A model generated the notes under the pieces. The model did not search any database. It was not told the DNA's origin and was given only the letters and a program-made list of their open reading frames with translations. A program made the position numbers and the translations under genes. Below, piece by piece: positions 9,416-18,234 of a stretch of DNA of 64,000 nt. Origin of the DNA: Winogradskyella psychrotolerans (GTDB lineage Bacteria > Bacteroidota > Bacteroidia > Flavobacteriales > Flavobacteriaceae); assembly GCF_018860565.1 (NCBI RefSeq), contig NZ_JAHKPS010000029.1, positions 1-64,000 on the forward strand, in the 5' to 3' direction. The first letter of the stretch is position 1; each line of letters opens with the position of its first letter.

Positions 9416-10651
9416 TTAAGATACGGCCTTCAACTTCTTTAATGTTGATTTGTTTAATCTATCCTCAGCATAAGCCTTAGTTATGTTTAATTTTGTTTCA
9501 CCAGAACCAGGCAATTCAAACATTGCTTCAGTTAAGATTTCTTCGCAAAGCGATCTTAAACCACGAGCGCCGAGTTTGTATTCAATAGCTTTTCCTACAA
9601 TATAATCTAAAGCGCCATCTGTAATGGTAAAATTAACATCATCCATTTCAAACAGTTTTTTGTATTGTTTAATAATGGCATTTTTAGGTTCTGTTAAGAT
9701 TGCTCTTAAAGTTTTAGCATCTAAAGGATCCATGTAAGTTAATACAGGTAAACGACCAATTATTTCAGGAATTAATCCAAAATCTTTTAAATCCTTAGGT
9801 ATAATATATTGTAAAATGTTATCCTTATCAACACTTTCTTTATTTATAGAGCTATAACCAATAGCTTGCATGTTTAAACGTTTCGTAATTACACGTTCAA
9901 TACCATCGAATGCTCCACCAGCAATAAATAAAATGTTTTCGGTATCTACTTCAATAAATTTTTGATCTGGATGCTTACGACCTCCTTTTGGTGGTACATT
10001 AACTACAGTACCTTCTAAAAGTTTTAATAAAGCTTGTTGTACGCCTTCTCCAGATACATCTCTAGTAATTGATGGATTATCGCTTTTACGAGCAATCTTA
10101 TCAATTTCGTCAATAAAAACGATGCCGCGTTGTGCTTTTTCAAGATTGTAATCTGCAGCTTGTAATAAACGTGTTAAAATGCTCTCCACATCTTCACCTA
10201 CATAACCAGCTTCTGTTAACACTGTTGCATCAACAATTGCAAGAGGTACATTTAGCATTTTAGCAATAGTCTTTGCCATTAATGTTTTTCCAGTACCTGT
10301 TTGCCCAACCATTATGATATTACTTTTTTGTATTTCAATATCATCTTCTGTTGGTGCTTGTAATAAACGTTTATAGTGATTATAAACTGCAACAGACATT
10401 ACACGTTTGGTGTTTTCTTGTCCAATAATATATTCATCTAAAAAGCCCTTAATTTCTTTAGGCTTTCTTAGCATTAATTCTGCACTTAATTCAGAATTAC
10501 CAGTTTGTTTAGATTCTTCTATTACAATACCATGTGCTTGCTCAATACAACGATCACAGATGTGTGCATCTAAACCTGCAATAAGTAAGCTGGTTTCTGG
10601 CTTTTTCCTACCACAAAATGAACATTCTAATTCTTCCTTTGCCATCTTCAA
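9416..10651 (-). CDS. clpX: ATP-dependent Clp protease ATP-binding subunit ClpX
   Basis: A 411-residue AAA+ unfoldase that feeds proteins to ClpP. The N-terminal zinc-binding domain has CSFC and, 19 residues later, CDRC. The AAA+ module has Walker A GQTGTGKT, pore loop GYVGED, Walker B IVFIDEID and sensor 2 region GARGLR near the C-terminus. It is encoded directly after clpP (71 bases apart, same strand), the usual pairing. The first residues read MKMAKEE, so translation may begin at the second Met (two codons later); both are plausible. Confidence 0.98.
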   Translation of the reverse strand: MKMAKEELECSFCGRKKPETSLLIAGLDAHICDRCIEQAHGIVIEESKQTGNSELSAELMLRKPKEIKGFLDEYIIGQENTKRVMSVAVYNHYKRLLQAPTEDDIEIQKSNIIMVGQTGTGKTLMAKTIAKMLNVPLAIVDATVLTEAGYVGEDVESILTRLLQAADYNLEKAQRGIVFIDEIDKIARKSDNPSITRDVSGEGVQQALLKLLEGTVVNVPPKGGRKHPDQKFIEVDTENILFIAGGAFDGIERVITKRLNMQAIGYSSINKESVDKDNILQYIIPKDLKDFGLIPEIIGRLPVLTYMDPLDAKTLRAILTEPKNAIIKQYKKLFEMDDVNFTITDGALDYIVGKAIEYKLGARGLRSLCEEILTEAMFELPGSGETKLNITKAYAEDRLNKSTLKKLKAVS

Positions 10652-10659
10652 TGTTTTTA

Positions 10660-10679
10660 ATTCTTGCTAAAGCAAGAAT
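10660..10679 (-). other. Hairpin in the clpP-clpX spacer
   Basis: An 8-base perfect stem (ATTCTTGC / GCAAGAAT) with a 4-base loop, lying 8 bases before the clpX start on the transcript. There is no T-tract after it on the clp strand, so it is not a standard terminator. It may be an mRNA processing or attenuation structure that sets the ClpP:ClpX ratio. Role inferred. Confidence 0.45.
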
Positions 10680-10721
10680 CTTAAATTTTACGTTTAATTA
10701 ATTAGTCGAAAGTAGTTATAA

Positions 10722-11396
10722 TTACTTTCGTTCTAAAATTTCATCAATCATTCCGTAGTCTAAAGCTTCTTGAGAACGCATCCAGTAATCTCTATCAGAA
10801 TCTTTTTCCACTTGTTCAATAGATTTTCCAGAATGTTTAGCAATTACGGCATATAATTCTTCTTTAACTCTAATGGTTTCTTTTAAAGCAATTTGCATAT
10901 CGCTTAATTGACCTTGAGTTCCGCTACTTACTTGGTGAATCATTACACGAGAATGCTTTAACGCAGAACGTTTTCCTTTTTCTCCAGCACATAATAATAC
11001 AGCTGCCATTGAAGCCGCAATTCCTGTACATATAGTTGCTACATCTGGTTTTACAAATTGCATTGTGTCATAAATACCTAAGCCTGCATATACAGAACCT
11101 CCTGGTGAATTGATATAAATTTGAATATCCTTTGAGGCATCAGTACTTTGTAAAAACAGTAACTGTGCTTGGATTATATTGGCTACTTGGTCGTTAACAC
11201 CTGTGCCTAAAAATATAATACGATCCATCATTAAACGCGAGAATACATCAAAAACGGCGATGTTCATCTGACGTTCTTCAATAATATTAGGCGTCATGTT
11301 AGAAGGGTACATGCTCTCAATAATCTTAGAGTAGTAATTGCTATTAATACCTTGGTCTTTTATTGCAAATTTTTCAAATTCTTTTCCGTAATCCAT
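10722..11396 (-). CDS. clpP: ATP-dependent Clp protease proteolytic subunit ClpP
   Basis: A 224-residue serine protease that forms the tetradecameric barrel of ClpXP. The catalytic Ser lies in CTGIAASMAA, the His in HSRVMIHQ, and the Asp in the KDSDRDYWM segment. The chain is about 15-20 residues longer at the N-terminus than the mature enzyme, consistent with a propeptide. First gene of the clpP-clpX pair; tig is transcribed toward it but is separated by a terminator. Confidence 0.98.
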   Translation of the reverse strand: MDYGKEFEKFAIKDQGINSNYYSKIIESMYPSNMTPNIIEERQMNIAVFDVFSRLMMDRIIFLGTGVNDQVANIIQAQLLFLQSTDASKDIQIYINSPGGSVYAGLGIYDTMQFVKPDVATICTGIAASMAAVLLCAGEKGKRSALKHSRVMIHQVSSGTQGQLSDMQIALKETIRVKEELYAVIAKHSGKSIEQVEKDSDRDYWMRSQEALDYGMIDEILERK

Positions 11397-11485
11397 ATGA
11401 ATTTTAATTCTTTTAATTAATGTTTTTTCAATAAAGCACTGCTACTGTGCTCAGTGTGATATTAGTTTTTTATGAAAAATATATT

Positions 11486-11519
11486 CCAAAAAAAAGCGTA
11501 AAATTTTTACATTTTACGC
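11486..11519 (-). terminator. Intrinsic terminator of tig
   Basis: Read on the minus strand, stem GCGTAAAAT / ATTTTACGC (11496-11519) is followed by a run of nine T. It lies about 90 bases past the tig stop codon and ahead of clpP, so it separates the two units. Confidence 0.85.
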
Positions 11520-11605
11520 CTTAAAGATACTAATAATTTTTAGGTTACCGTTTTAACGTTAACCACATTTTAAGGTTTTAAGGCTAAGCCTTAATATTTT
11601 TAAAA

Positions 11606-12928
11606 TTAGCTATAGAATTCTTTTACAAAATCATCATAAGTGATGTCTTTGGTTTTAATATTAGCTTCAGTTTTGTATAAGTTTAATAACTTCTGACTCA
11701 TTAATTGCTCAGACATACGCTTTACTTCGTCTTGGTTTCCTAAGATACGAGCTGCAATGTCTTCTAGTTCTTTATCTGAAGGATTCATTTGACCAAACTG
11801 AGCCATCTGACCTTTAATCATTTCCATAGCATAAGACTTTAATTCTTCAAACTGAACTTGTAGCTTGTGCTCTGTGATTAATTTACCTTCAATAAGTTGG
11901 TAGCGCATGCTTTTTTCAGACTTTTCGTATTCTTCTTTAGCTTGCTCTTCAGTCATTTCTTCTTCACCTGCAGTTTGCATCCATTTTTGTAAGAAGCTTG
12001 CTGGTAAATCGAATTTTGTGTTTTCGATTAAGTTTTCGGTAACATCATTTAGCAATTTCTGATCACCTTGTTGTGCAAATTGCTTTTCTGAATCTTCCTT
12101 TATCTTATCTTTTAATTCTGTTACTGATGTTACAACTCCTTTTCCGAATAATTTATCAAATAACTCTTGATCTAAATCTGCTAATTCACGTTCGTTAATT
12201 TCAGTGATTGTAAAATTCACATCAATATCTAAACCATGAGCATCATCGTGAGAGACCTTTAAGAAGGTCATTAAATCATGATCATCGTTAAATAATCCTT
12301 TTGTTTTTAGTGAAATAACATCGCCAACTTTTGCTCCCATAAATTTCTTAGGATTTGTTTTTCCTTTCAATTTATCTAAAGTAAGCATTGTAGAATTATC
12401 GATTTCTTTTTCTTCGTTTGTAAACGTTCCTGTAATTTCAGAATCTTTTGTTACTTCGCTTTGAGAAACAATTTTACCATATTGCTTTTGGATGTTTTCA
12501 ACTTGATCGTTGATCATCTTGTCATCTGCCACAATATTATAATGCGTTATTGCTTTCTTACTTTTTAGATTTACATCGAATTCTGGTGCTAAACCTAATT
12601 CAAATTCAAAAGTAAATGCCTCAGCATCCCAATCTAAATCGTCTTGAGCTTTTGGTAACGGGTTACCTAATACATCTAATTTTTCTTCAACTAAATACTT
12701 ACCTAGAGCATCTTGTAATAATTTATTTACTTCATCTACTAAAACCGCTTTACCATATTGCTTCTTTACCATTCCCATTGGTACGTGACCTTTTCTAAAA
12801 CCAGGAATGTTTGCAGACTTACGGTAATCTACTAATATTTTTTCTACTTTATCGCTGTAATCTTCTTTGGCGATATCAACTTTTACAACTGCATTTAATG
12901 CGTCGATGTTTTCTCTTGTAATATTCAT
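11606..12928 (-). CDS. tig: Trigger factor, ribosome-associated chaperone and peptidyl-prolyl isomerase
   Basis: A 440-residue protein when started at ATG 12928. The N-terminal domain carries the ribosome-binding signature as FRKGHVPMG. The middle region (about 150-240) is a degenerate PPIase domain (MGAKVGDVISLKT), and the C-terminal half is the long helical arm. The frame opens 9 codons earlier with a TTG at 12955, but that codon lies inside a strong -7 promoter box (12952-12960), so the ATG is the real start. It sits upstream of clpP/clpX in the common chaperone-protease order, although a terminator lies between. Confidence 0.96.
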   Translation of the reverse strand: MNITRENIDALNAVVKVDIAKEDYSDKVEKILVDYRKSANIPGFRKGHVPMGMVKKQYGKAVLVDEVNKLLQDALGKYLVEEKLDVLGNPLPKAQDDLDWDAEAFTFEFELGLAPEFDVNLKSKKAITHYNIVADDKMINDQVENIQKQYGKIVSQSEVTKDSEITGTFTNEEKEIDNSTMLTLDKLKGKTNPKKFMGAKVGDVISLKTKGLFNDDHDLMTFLKVSHDDAHGLDIDVNFTITEINERELADLDQELFDKLFGKGVVTSVTELKDKIKEDSEKQFAQQGDQKLLNDVTENLIENTKFDLPASFLQKWMQTAGEEEMTEEQAKEEYEKSEKSMRYQLIEGKLITEHKLQVQFEELKSYAMEMIKGQMAQFGQMNPSDKELEDIAARILGNQDEVKRMSEQLMSQKLLNLYKTEANIKTKDITYDDFVKEFYS

Positions 12929-12951
12929 TTTCTTGAAACTAAAATTGGGCT

Positions 12952-12983
12952 GCAAAAATACAATATTTTTTACAACCCAACAA
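12952..12983 (-). promoter_or_regulatory. tig promoter, Bacteroidota type
   Basis: On the minus strand, TTG (12983-12981), 20 bases, then TATTTTTGC (12960-12952). This fits the TTG / TAnnTTTG promoter of Bacteroidota housekeeping sigma factor. Transcription should begin a few bases downstream, just ahead of ATG 12928, giving a short leader. Confidence 0.75.
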
Positions 12984-13007
12984 TAGTTTTAAGCGTTTGT
13001 ATATCAG

Positions 13008-13355
13008 CTACTTTTTGTCGTCTTTTAAAAAGGATTGTAGCAATGATTGTAAGATAGATAGCAGAATACTAAATAATATGGCTGTCCAAAAACTTGAGAC
13101 ACTAAATCCGTCTACAAGTTTATCTGCTAATAGAATGATGAGGGCATTGATGACTAATAAAAAAATACCCAAAGTCATAATGGTAATTGGTAAGGTAAGG
13201 ATAACTAAAAAAGGTTTTACCAGCAAATTAAGAATTGATAAAACTACAGCGACAATAATAGCCCCAACATAACCATCTACATGGACTCCATTGAGTATGT
13301 TAGCCAAAACAAAAACAGCTAAGGCGTTTAGTAAAAGTCTAATCAGTAAATTCAT
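13008..13355 (-). CDS. Small four-helix membrane protein, phage holin family 4-like (PF04020 type)
   Basis: A 115-residue protein made of four hydrophobic helices with conserved small and polar residues (NILNGVHVDGYVGAIIVA, then LNLLVKPFLVILTLPITIMTLG). This matches the bacterial family named after a holin-like protein, which is chromosomal and not a sign of phage. The function is unknown. It lies between tig and the alpha/beta hydrolase, on the same strand as both. Confidence 0.8.
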   Translation of the reverse strand: MNLLIRLLLNALAVFVLANILNGVHVDGYVGAIIVAVVLSILNLLVKPFLVILTLPITIMTLGIFLLVINALIILLADKLVDGFSVSSFWTAILFSILLSILQSLLQSFLKDDKK

Positions 13356-13380
13356 AATTTCAATATTTAATTAAGTTTAC

Positions 13381-14145
13381 CTAAGATACAAAATTCATCA
13401 CAGCTTTGTAAAACTCTTTAGGGTTTTCTGCGTGTAACCAGTGTCCGGCGTTAGAGATTGTTATAATTTTAGAATTTGGAAAATGTCGATGAATTATAGT
13501 TTCATCTGCTTCTCCAATATATTCTGAGCGATCACCTCTTAAAAACAACGTGTCTTTTTGAAAGGTTGCATGTATAGGAAGCGCTTCTCCTACCTCAGAA
13601 ACGTTTGCTTTTAAAACGTCTAAATTAATACGTAAACCTAATTGTCCTTTTTCTACCCAGTATAAATTTTTGAGTAGAAACATACGAGTTCCAACTTCGT
13701 GAACATAATTACTTAATGCTTTGTCTGCTTCGCCTCTGGTTTTGAGTTCTGAAAAGTTTAATTGACTTAAGCCTTCTAAAATAGCATCATGATGTACAGG
13801 GTAATAACGTGGAGAGATATCAGCGACAATAAGGTTGTTTACTAACTCAGGGTATTTAGTAGCAAAAAGCATTGCTGTTTTTCCACCCATAGAATGGCCT
13901 AATAAAACAACCTCTTTTAAGTTGTTGGTTTTGCAATAGGTTTTTAAATCTTCAGCCATTACGTCGTAATCAAATTCTTCAGAATGAAAGCTACGACCAT
14001 GATTACGCTGGTCTATAAGATGAACTTCAAAATTGGCTTCAGAAAATTGTTTGGCTAGGGTTTTCCAATTGTCACCCATTCCTAAAAATCCGTGTAGAAT
14101 TATAAATGGTTTTCCTTCTCCTATTATGTTTGAGTGTAAATTCAT
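13381..14145 (-). CDS. Alpha/beta hydrolase (YbfF-like esterase)
   Basis: A 254-residue alpha/beta hydrolase. The nucleophile elbow is GHSMGG (Ser about residue 96). HGFLGMGDNW near residue 18 forms the oxyanion region, DQRNHGRS follows, and the catalytic His is in SNAGHWLHAENP near the C-terminus. YbfF-type esterases hydrolyse short acyl esters and acyl-CoA thioesters. It is 47 bases downstream of pdxJ on the same strand, so probably cotranscribed; a functional link is not evident. Confidence 0.85.
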   Translation of the reverse strand: MNLHSNIIGEGKPFIILHGFLGMGDNWKTLAKQFSEANFEVHLIDQRNHGRSFHSEEFDYDVMAEDLKTYCKTNNLKEVVLLGHSMGGKTAMLFATKYPELVNNLIVADISPRYYPVHHDAILEGLSQLNFSELKTRGEADKALSNYVHEVGTRMFLLKNLYWVEKGQLGLRINLDVLKANVSEVGEALPIHATFQKDTLFLRGDRSEYIGEADETIIHRHFPNSKIITISNAGHWLHAENPKEFYKAVMNFVS

Positions 14146-14192
14146 GTTTTTTGAGTTTGAAGTTTCTTTAAGCGTCGTGTTTTTAGCTTATT

Positions 14193-14906
14193 TTATTTCA
14201 GTTTTTCTAAATACATCCCAATAACATTTTCAATACCTAAGTATAGACTTTCGGCAATTAAAGCGTGTCCAATAGAAACTTCCAGCAAACCCGTTATGTT
14301 TTCTTTAAAGAATTTAATATTATCTAAAGATAAATCATGTCCTGCGTTAATACCAAGTTGCATGGTATTTGCTAAACCAGCACATTCCATATAAGGGTTT
14401 ATGGCGTCTTTGTTTCCTAAGCTATATTGATGAGCAAAAGCTTCAGTGTAAAGTTCTATACGGTCAGTTCCGGTTGCTTTTGCACCTTCTATTTGGTGTA
14501 AATCGGGATCTACAAATATGGATGTTCTGATGCCGTTACTTTTAAATTCCTTAATTACTTCAATTAAAAAATCTTTATGTTTTATAGTATCCCAACCTGC
14601 ATTAGAGGTAATGGCATCTACAGAATCTGGTACCAAGGTAACTTGTGTTGGCTTAATTTTTAATACCATATCTATAAATTTGGGGATAGGATTCCCTTCA
14701 ATATTATATTCTGTGTAAACTTCTGGTTTCAGGTCGTAGGCATCTTGGTAGCGAATATGTCTTTCATCTGGTCTTGGGTGAATGGTAACACCTTCAGCTC
14801 CAAAACGCTGTACGTCTTTTGCAAACTGAACGACATTTGGTACATCACCTCCACGACTATTTCTTAGCGTAGCTATTTTATTTATATTAACACTTAATTT
14901 GGTCAT
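14193..14906 (-). CDS. pdxJ: Pyridoxine 5'-phosphate synthase
   Basis: A 237-residue TIM-barrel enzyme. It condenses 1-deoxyxylulose 5-phosphate with 3-amino-2-oxopropyl phosphate to pyridoxine 5'-phosphate, the last ring-forming step of vitamin B6 synthesis. Landmarks are LSVNINKIATLRNSRGG at the N-terminus, IHPRPDERHI, then LVPDS, GHDLS and SIGHALI. The length is standard. The start at ATG 14906 is supported by conservation from the second residue on. First gene of the minus-strand unit with the hydrolase. Confidence 0.96.
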   Translation of the reverse strand: MTKLSVNINKIATLRNSRGGDVPNVVQFAKDVQRFGAEGVTIHPRPDERHIRYQDAYDLKPEVYTEYNIEGNPIPKFIDMVLKIKPTQVTLVPDSVDAITSNAGWDTIKHKDFLIEVIKEFKSNGIRTSIFVDPDLHQIEGAKATGTDRIELYTEAFAHQYSLGNKDAINPYMECAGLANTMQLGINAGHDLSLDNIKFFKENITGLLEVSIGHALIAESLYLGIENVIGMYLEKLK

Positions 14907-15155
14907 TTTATTAGATTTTCTATTACAAAAATACAGAACTCAACCTTACTTTTGGGGTTTAACCGAAAACTTTCAGCTCTGTGATAAAGTATTTTTTTTC
15001 TGATTATGGTTTAGTTGCGCGTATAAAAAATGTAAAGTTATAATGTAAAATGGTAATTTTGTAAATTGAAGAAAAAGTAAAGCTAAGCTCTAAAAATGAG
15101 CGCAAGCTTTTTGTGGTTATTTTTGATTAATTTGCAACATATTTAATATTGTATA

Positions 15156-15812
15156 ATGGAGCTTCAAGATTTTGTGATAAATGATATAAAACCGTTGAGT
15201 ATTACTGATAAAGTAAGCGATTTAAAATTGCTTTTTAATCAGTTAACATATTCGCATATTCCTATTCATAAAGATGGTGTGTATATGGGATGTGTTTCAG
15301 AAAATGATGCGCATTGTTTTGAAGGTGCTAATTCTATTAGCGACTGTAATTATGCTATAGAAGGTTTTTTTGTTAGGCCAACGACTATTTGGTTAGATGT
15401 GCTCGAAGCGTTTGCGCAAAACGATTCTAATATTATGCCCATCTTAGATCAAAACAATAAATATCTTGGTTATTATGAGTTAAATGATATCATTCATTTG
15501 TTTAATGAAACACCTTTTTTTGCAGAGCCAGGCGGTATTTTAATTGTTGAAAAAGGAATTAACGATTATTCGTTTAGTGAAATCAGTCAGATTGTAGAGT
15601 CTAACAACGCTAAATTACTAGGCGCTTTTATTTCTAAAATGGATAGCGATTTAGTGAGGATAACGGTAAAAATTGGTAACGCTAGTATTAATGATGTTAT
15701 TCATACGTTTAGACGTTATAGTTATAATATTATTTCAGGTCATGAAGAGGATTCTTATATCGAAAGTTTAAAAGATCGCTCGCAATATCTCGATAAATAC
15801 CTAAATATGTAA
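15156..15812 (+). CDS. CBS domain protein
   Basis: A 218-residue protein with two CBS motifs across residues 1-130 (LTYSHIPIHKDGVYMGCVSE and NIMPILDQNNKYLGYYELND). A C-terminal ACT-like region of about 85 residues follows (ILIVEKGINDYSFSEISQIVES). CBS pairs bind adenine nucleotides and regulate partner proteins. It ends 2 bases before nadK, suggesting translational coupling and perhaps nucleotide sensing linked to NAD(P) metabolism. That last point is inferred. Confidence 0.85.
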   Translation: MELQDFVINDIKPLSITDKVSDLKLLFNQLTYSHIPIHKDGVYMGCVSENDAHCFEGANSISDCNYAIEGFFVRPTTIWLDVLEAFAQNDSNIMPILDQNNKYLGYYELNDIIHLFNETPFFAEPGGILIVEKGINDYSFSEISQIVESNNAKLLGAFISKMDSDLVRITVKIGNASINDVIHTFRRYSYNIISGHEEDSYIESLKDRSQYLDKYLNM

Positions 15813-15814
15813 TT

Positions 15815-16693
15815 ATGAAGGTAGCAATTTACGGGCAGAATTATGTAAAAGAAACAACTCAAGAAACAGTTCAGCAGCTTTTTAATTTTTTGTTATTAAA
15901 ACATGCCACTGTTTTTTTTGAAAGTGAATTTTTAACAACTCAAAATACAGCCATTCAGAATAGTTCAGAAGTTAAAACATTTGACGAATTAGATACGAGT
16001 TATGATTTATTAATAAGTGTAGGAGGTGATGGTACTATATTAAGAGCTGTAACTTATGTGAGAGATTTAGGTATTCCTATAGTGGGAATTAATACAGGAC
16101 GTTTGGGTTTTTTAGCAACGATACAAGTTGAAGATATTCAAACAGCCTTATCAGAAATCTTTAATGGTGATTACAAAATTTCTGAACGTTCATTATTAAG
16201 TGTCACAACTGACCCAGGACATAATGATGTTGTTAATACAAGTTTTGCACTTAACGAAATTGCATTAAGTCGAAAAAATACAACATCTATGATTACCGTT
16301 GAAACACATCTTAACGGTGAATATTTAACCTCATATTGGGCAGATGGACTCATATTATCTACGCCCACAGGTTCTACAGGATATTCTTTAAGTTGTGGCG
16401 GGCCAGTAATTGCTCCAGATGCAAATAATTTTGTGTTAACTCCAATAGCACCACATAATTTAAGCGCACGCCCTTTGGTTATTCCAGACAATACAACAGT
16501 AACCTTAAAAGTTAGCGGTAGAGAAGATCAGTTTTTAATGTCGTTAGATTCAAGGATTGTAACATTATCTAATACCACAACAGTTACTGTAAAAAAAGCA
16601 GATTTTGTTGTGAAAATGGTAGAACTATTAGACGAAGCCTTTTTGGCAACACTCCGAAAAAAGTTGCTTTGGGGAGAAGATCGACGTAACTAA
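15815..16693 (+). CDS. nadK: NAD kinase
   Basis: A 292-residue enzyme phosphorylating NAD to NADP with ATP. The signature GGDGT is at residues 70-74. The second motif region includes LNEIALSRKNT and GLILSTPTGSTGYSLSCGGP, the NAD-binding and glycine-rich segments of the family. It overlaps the reading context of the CBS gene almost directly (2-base gap). DUF6089 and uppS follow on the same strand, as in many flavobacteria. Confidence 0.97.
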   Translation: MKVAIYGQNYVKETTQETVQQLFNFLLLKHATVFFESEFLTTQNTAIQNSSEVKTFDELDTSYDLLISVGGDGTILRAVTYVRDLGIPIVGINTGRLGFLATIQVEDIQTALSEIFNGDYKISERSLLSVTTDPGHNDVVNTSFALNEIALSRKNTTSMITVETHLNGEYLTSYWADGLILSTPTGSTGYSLSCGGPVIAPDANNFVLTPIAPHNLSARPLVIPDNTTVTLKVSGREDQFLMSLDSRIVTLSNTTTVTVKKADFVVKMVELLDEAFLATLRKKLLWGEDRRN

Positions 16694-16754
16694 AGCTAAA
16701 TCATACAATAAATACCTCTTTAAATTGTTAATGAGTAAGACAATTTGCATCAAA

Positions 16755-16787
16755 TTGTTACACACAAATCTTAATTGTTATATTTGC
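16755..16787 (+). promoter_or_regulatory. Promoter for the DUF6089-uppS-bamA unit
   Basis: TTG (16755-16757), 21 bases, then TATATTTGC (16779-16787), 17 bases before the ATG at 16804. It is a close fit to the Bacteroidota TTG / TAnnTTTG promoter and implies that the envelope genes have their own start site separate from nadK. Confidence 0.72.
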
Positions 16788-16803
16788 AAACTTTGAAAAA
16801 TTT

Positions 16804-17493
16804 ATGAGGTATATTTTTCTAATTATTTTAAGTACTTTTATTATTAATAAGGCTGATGCTCAAATCTATGAGGTTGGTATATTTGCTGGTGGAAGTAATT
16901 TTATTGGTGATGTTGGTGCAACAGATTATATTTCGCCAAATCAACCTGCTTTTGGTATTGTTGCAAGATGGAATAGAAGTCCAAGGCATTCGTTTAGAGC
17001 TTCTTTAATATTTTCAGACTTAAAAGGGGTTGATGGAGAATCTGACGATCCTAGACGAAAACAACGTGGTTATCAGTTTGATACAAGTATATTGGAAATT
17101 TCAGCAGGAATGGAATTTACATTTTTAGATTTCGACTTACATTCGAGTGGTATAAAAGGTACTCCATATTTGTATTCGGGTATTTCTCTAGCCAATCATG
17201 ATAATTATTATTTTACTCCAACAGGAGAGTATACATCAGAAGGCACAAGTAGTTGGGCGGTAGGAATTCCTATGGCTTTGGGATATAAAACAAACATAGC
17301 ATATCACCTTGTTTTGGCGGCAGAAATTGGTGCACGTTATACTTTTTCGGATGAGTTAGATGGAAGTGTTCCAGATTCTGTAGATAGAGAAGTATTTAGT
17401 TTTGGAAATACGAATAACACAGATTGGTATATGTTTACAGGAATTACATTAACTTACACCTTTGGAAGAAGACCATGCTATTGCAATTTTTAA
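16804..17493 (+). CDS. DUF6089 family outer-membrane beta-barrel protein
   Basis: A 229-residue protein with a signal peptide (cleavage after NKADAQ, residue 19). Repeated amphipathic strands typical of a small beta-barrel follow (SFRASLIFSDLKG, then TPYLYSGISLANHD), closing with TGITLTYTFGRR and a short Cys-containing tail. The gene recurs before uppS and bamA in flavobacteria. Its stop codon directly abuts the uppS start codon (no spacer), so the two are likely translationally coupled. The role in envelope assembly is suggested only by position. Confidence 0.8.
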   Translation: MRYIFLIILSTFIINKADAQIYEVGIFAGGSNFIGDVGATDYISPNQPAFGIVARWNRSPRHSFRASLIFSDLKGVDGESDDPRRKQRGYQFDTSILEISAGMEFTFLDFDLHSSGIKGTPYLYSGISLANHDNYYFTPTGEYTSEGTSSWAVGIPMALGYKTNIAYHLVLAAEIGARYTFSDELDGSVPDSVDREVFSFGNTNNTDWYMFTGITLTYTFGRRPCYCNF

Positions 17494-18234
17494 ATGAGTT
17501 TAAAAGATCAAATAAATAAAGAAAAGTTACCTAAACATGTTGCTATTATTATGGATGGCAACGGTCGTTGGGCAAAACAAAAAGGAATGTTACGCGCTAT
17601 TGGTCATGAAAATGGGACAAAGTCAGTAAGACAAACCGTAGAAGCAAGTGCAGAGATAGGAATTAAAAACCTAACACTTTATGCTTTTTCTACAGAAAAT
17701 TGGAACAGACCAAAGTTAGAAGTACAAACCTTAATGAAGCTTTTGGTAAAATCTTTAAAAAAGGAAATTAAAACACTTCAAGATAATAGTATTAAACTTT
17801 GTGCAATTGGTTGTTTGAGCGATTTACCTAAAAAAGCGCATCAAGAACTATTAGATGTTATAGAAAAGACAAAGGATAATAAAAATATGACATTAACTTT
17901 AGCATTAAGCTATGGTTCTCGTGAAGAAATTGTTAATGTTATTAAAGAATTGTCAGTTAAAGTTAAAAATAATATAATTTCTGCTGAAAGTATTGATGAA
18001 TCCATTATAAATAAGCATCTTTACACGCAAAATTTACCAGACGTAGACCTGCTTATTCGCACAAGTGGAGAACAACGTATTAGTAATTTTTTGCTTTGGC
18101 AAATAGCCTATGCAGAATTATATTTTACAGATATTTTGTGGCCAGATTTTAGAAAAGAAGATCTATATGAGGCACTCATAAATTATCAAAATAGAGAACG
18201 AAGATTTGGAAAAACAAGCGAACAACTTACCTAA
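17494..18234 (+). CDS. uppS: Isoprenyl transferase, undecaprenyl diphosphate synthase
   Basis: A 246-residue cis-prenyltransferase that makes the C55 lipid carrier for peptidoglycan and O-antigen. The hallmark IMDGNGRWA is at residues 19-27 with catalytic D21. Later motifs are TLYAFSTENWNRP, LLIRTSGEQRISNFLLWQ and ELYFTDILWPDF. Start and length are standard. It abuts the DUF6089 gene and its 3' end overlaps the likely bamA start region. Confidence 0.97.
   Translation: MSLKDQINKEKLPKHVAIIMDGNGRWAKQKGMLRAIGHENGTKSVRQTVEASAEIGIKNLTLYAFSTENWNRPKLEVQTLMKLLVKSLKKEIKTLQDNSIKLCAIGCLSDLPKKAHQELLDVIEKTKDNKNMTLTLALSYGSREEIVNVIKELSVKVKNNIISAESIDESIINKHLYTQNLPDVDLLIRTSGEQRISNFLLWQIAYAELYFTDILWPDFRKEDLYEALINYQNRERRFGKTSEQLT

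Noticed and set aside
13008..13355. Holin-like protein as a sign of prophage
   Set aside because: The family name is historical. No phage structural, integrase or lysis genes lie nearby, and housekeeping genes flank it.
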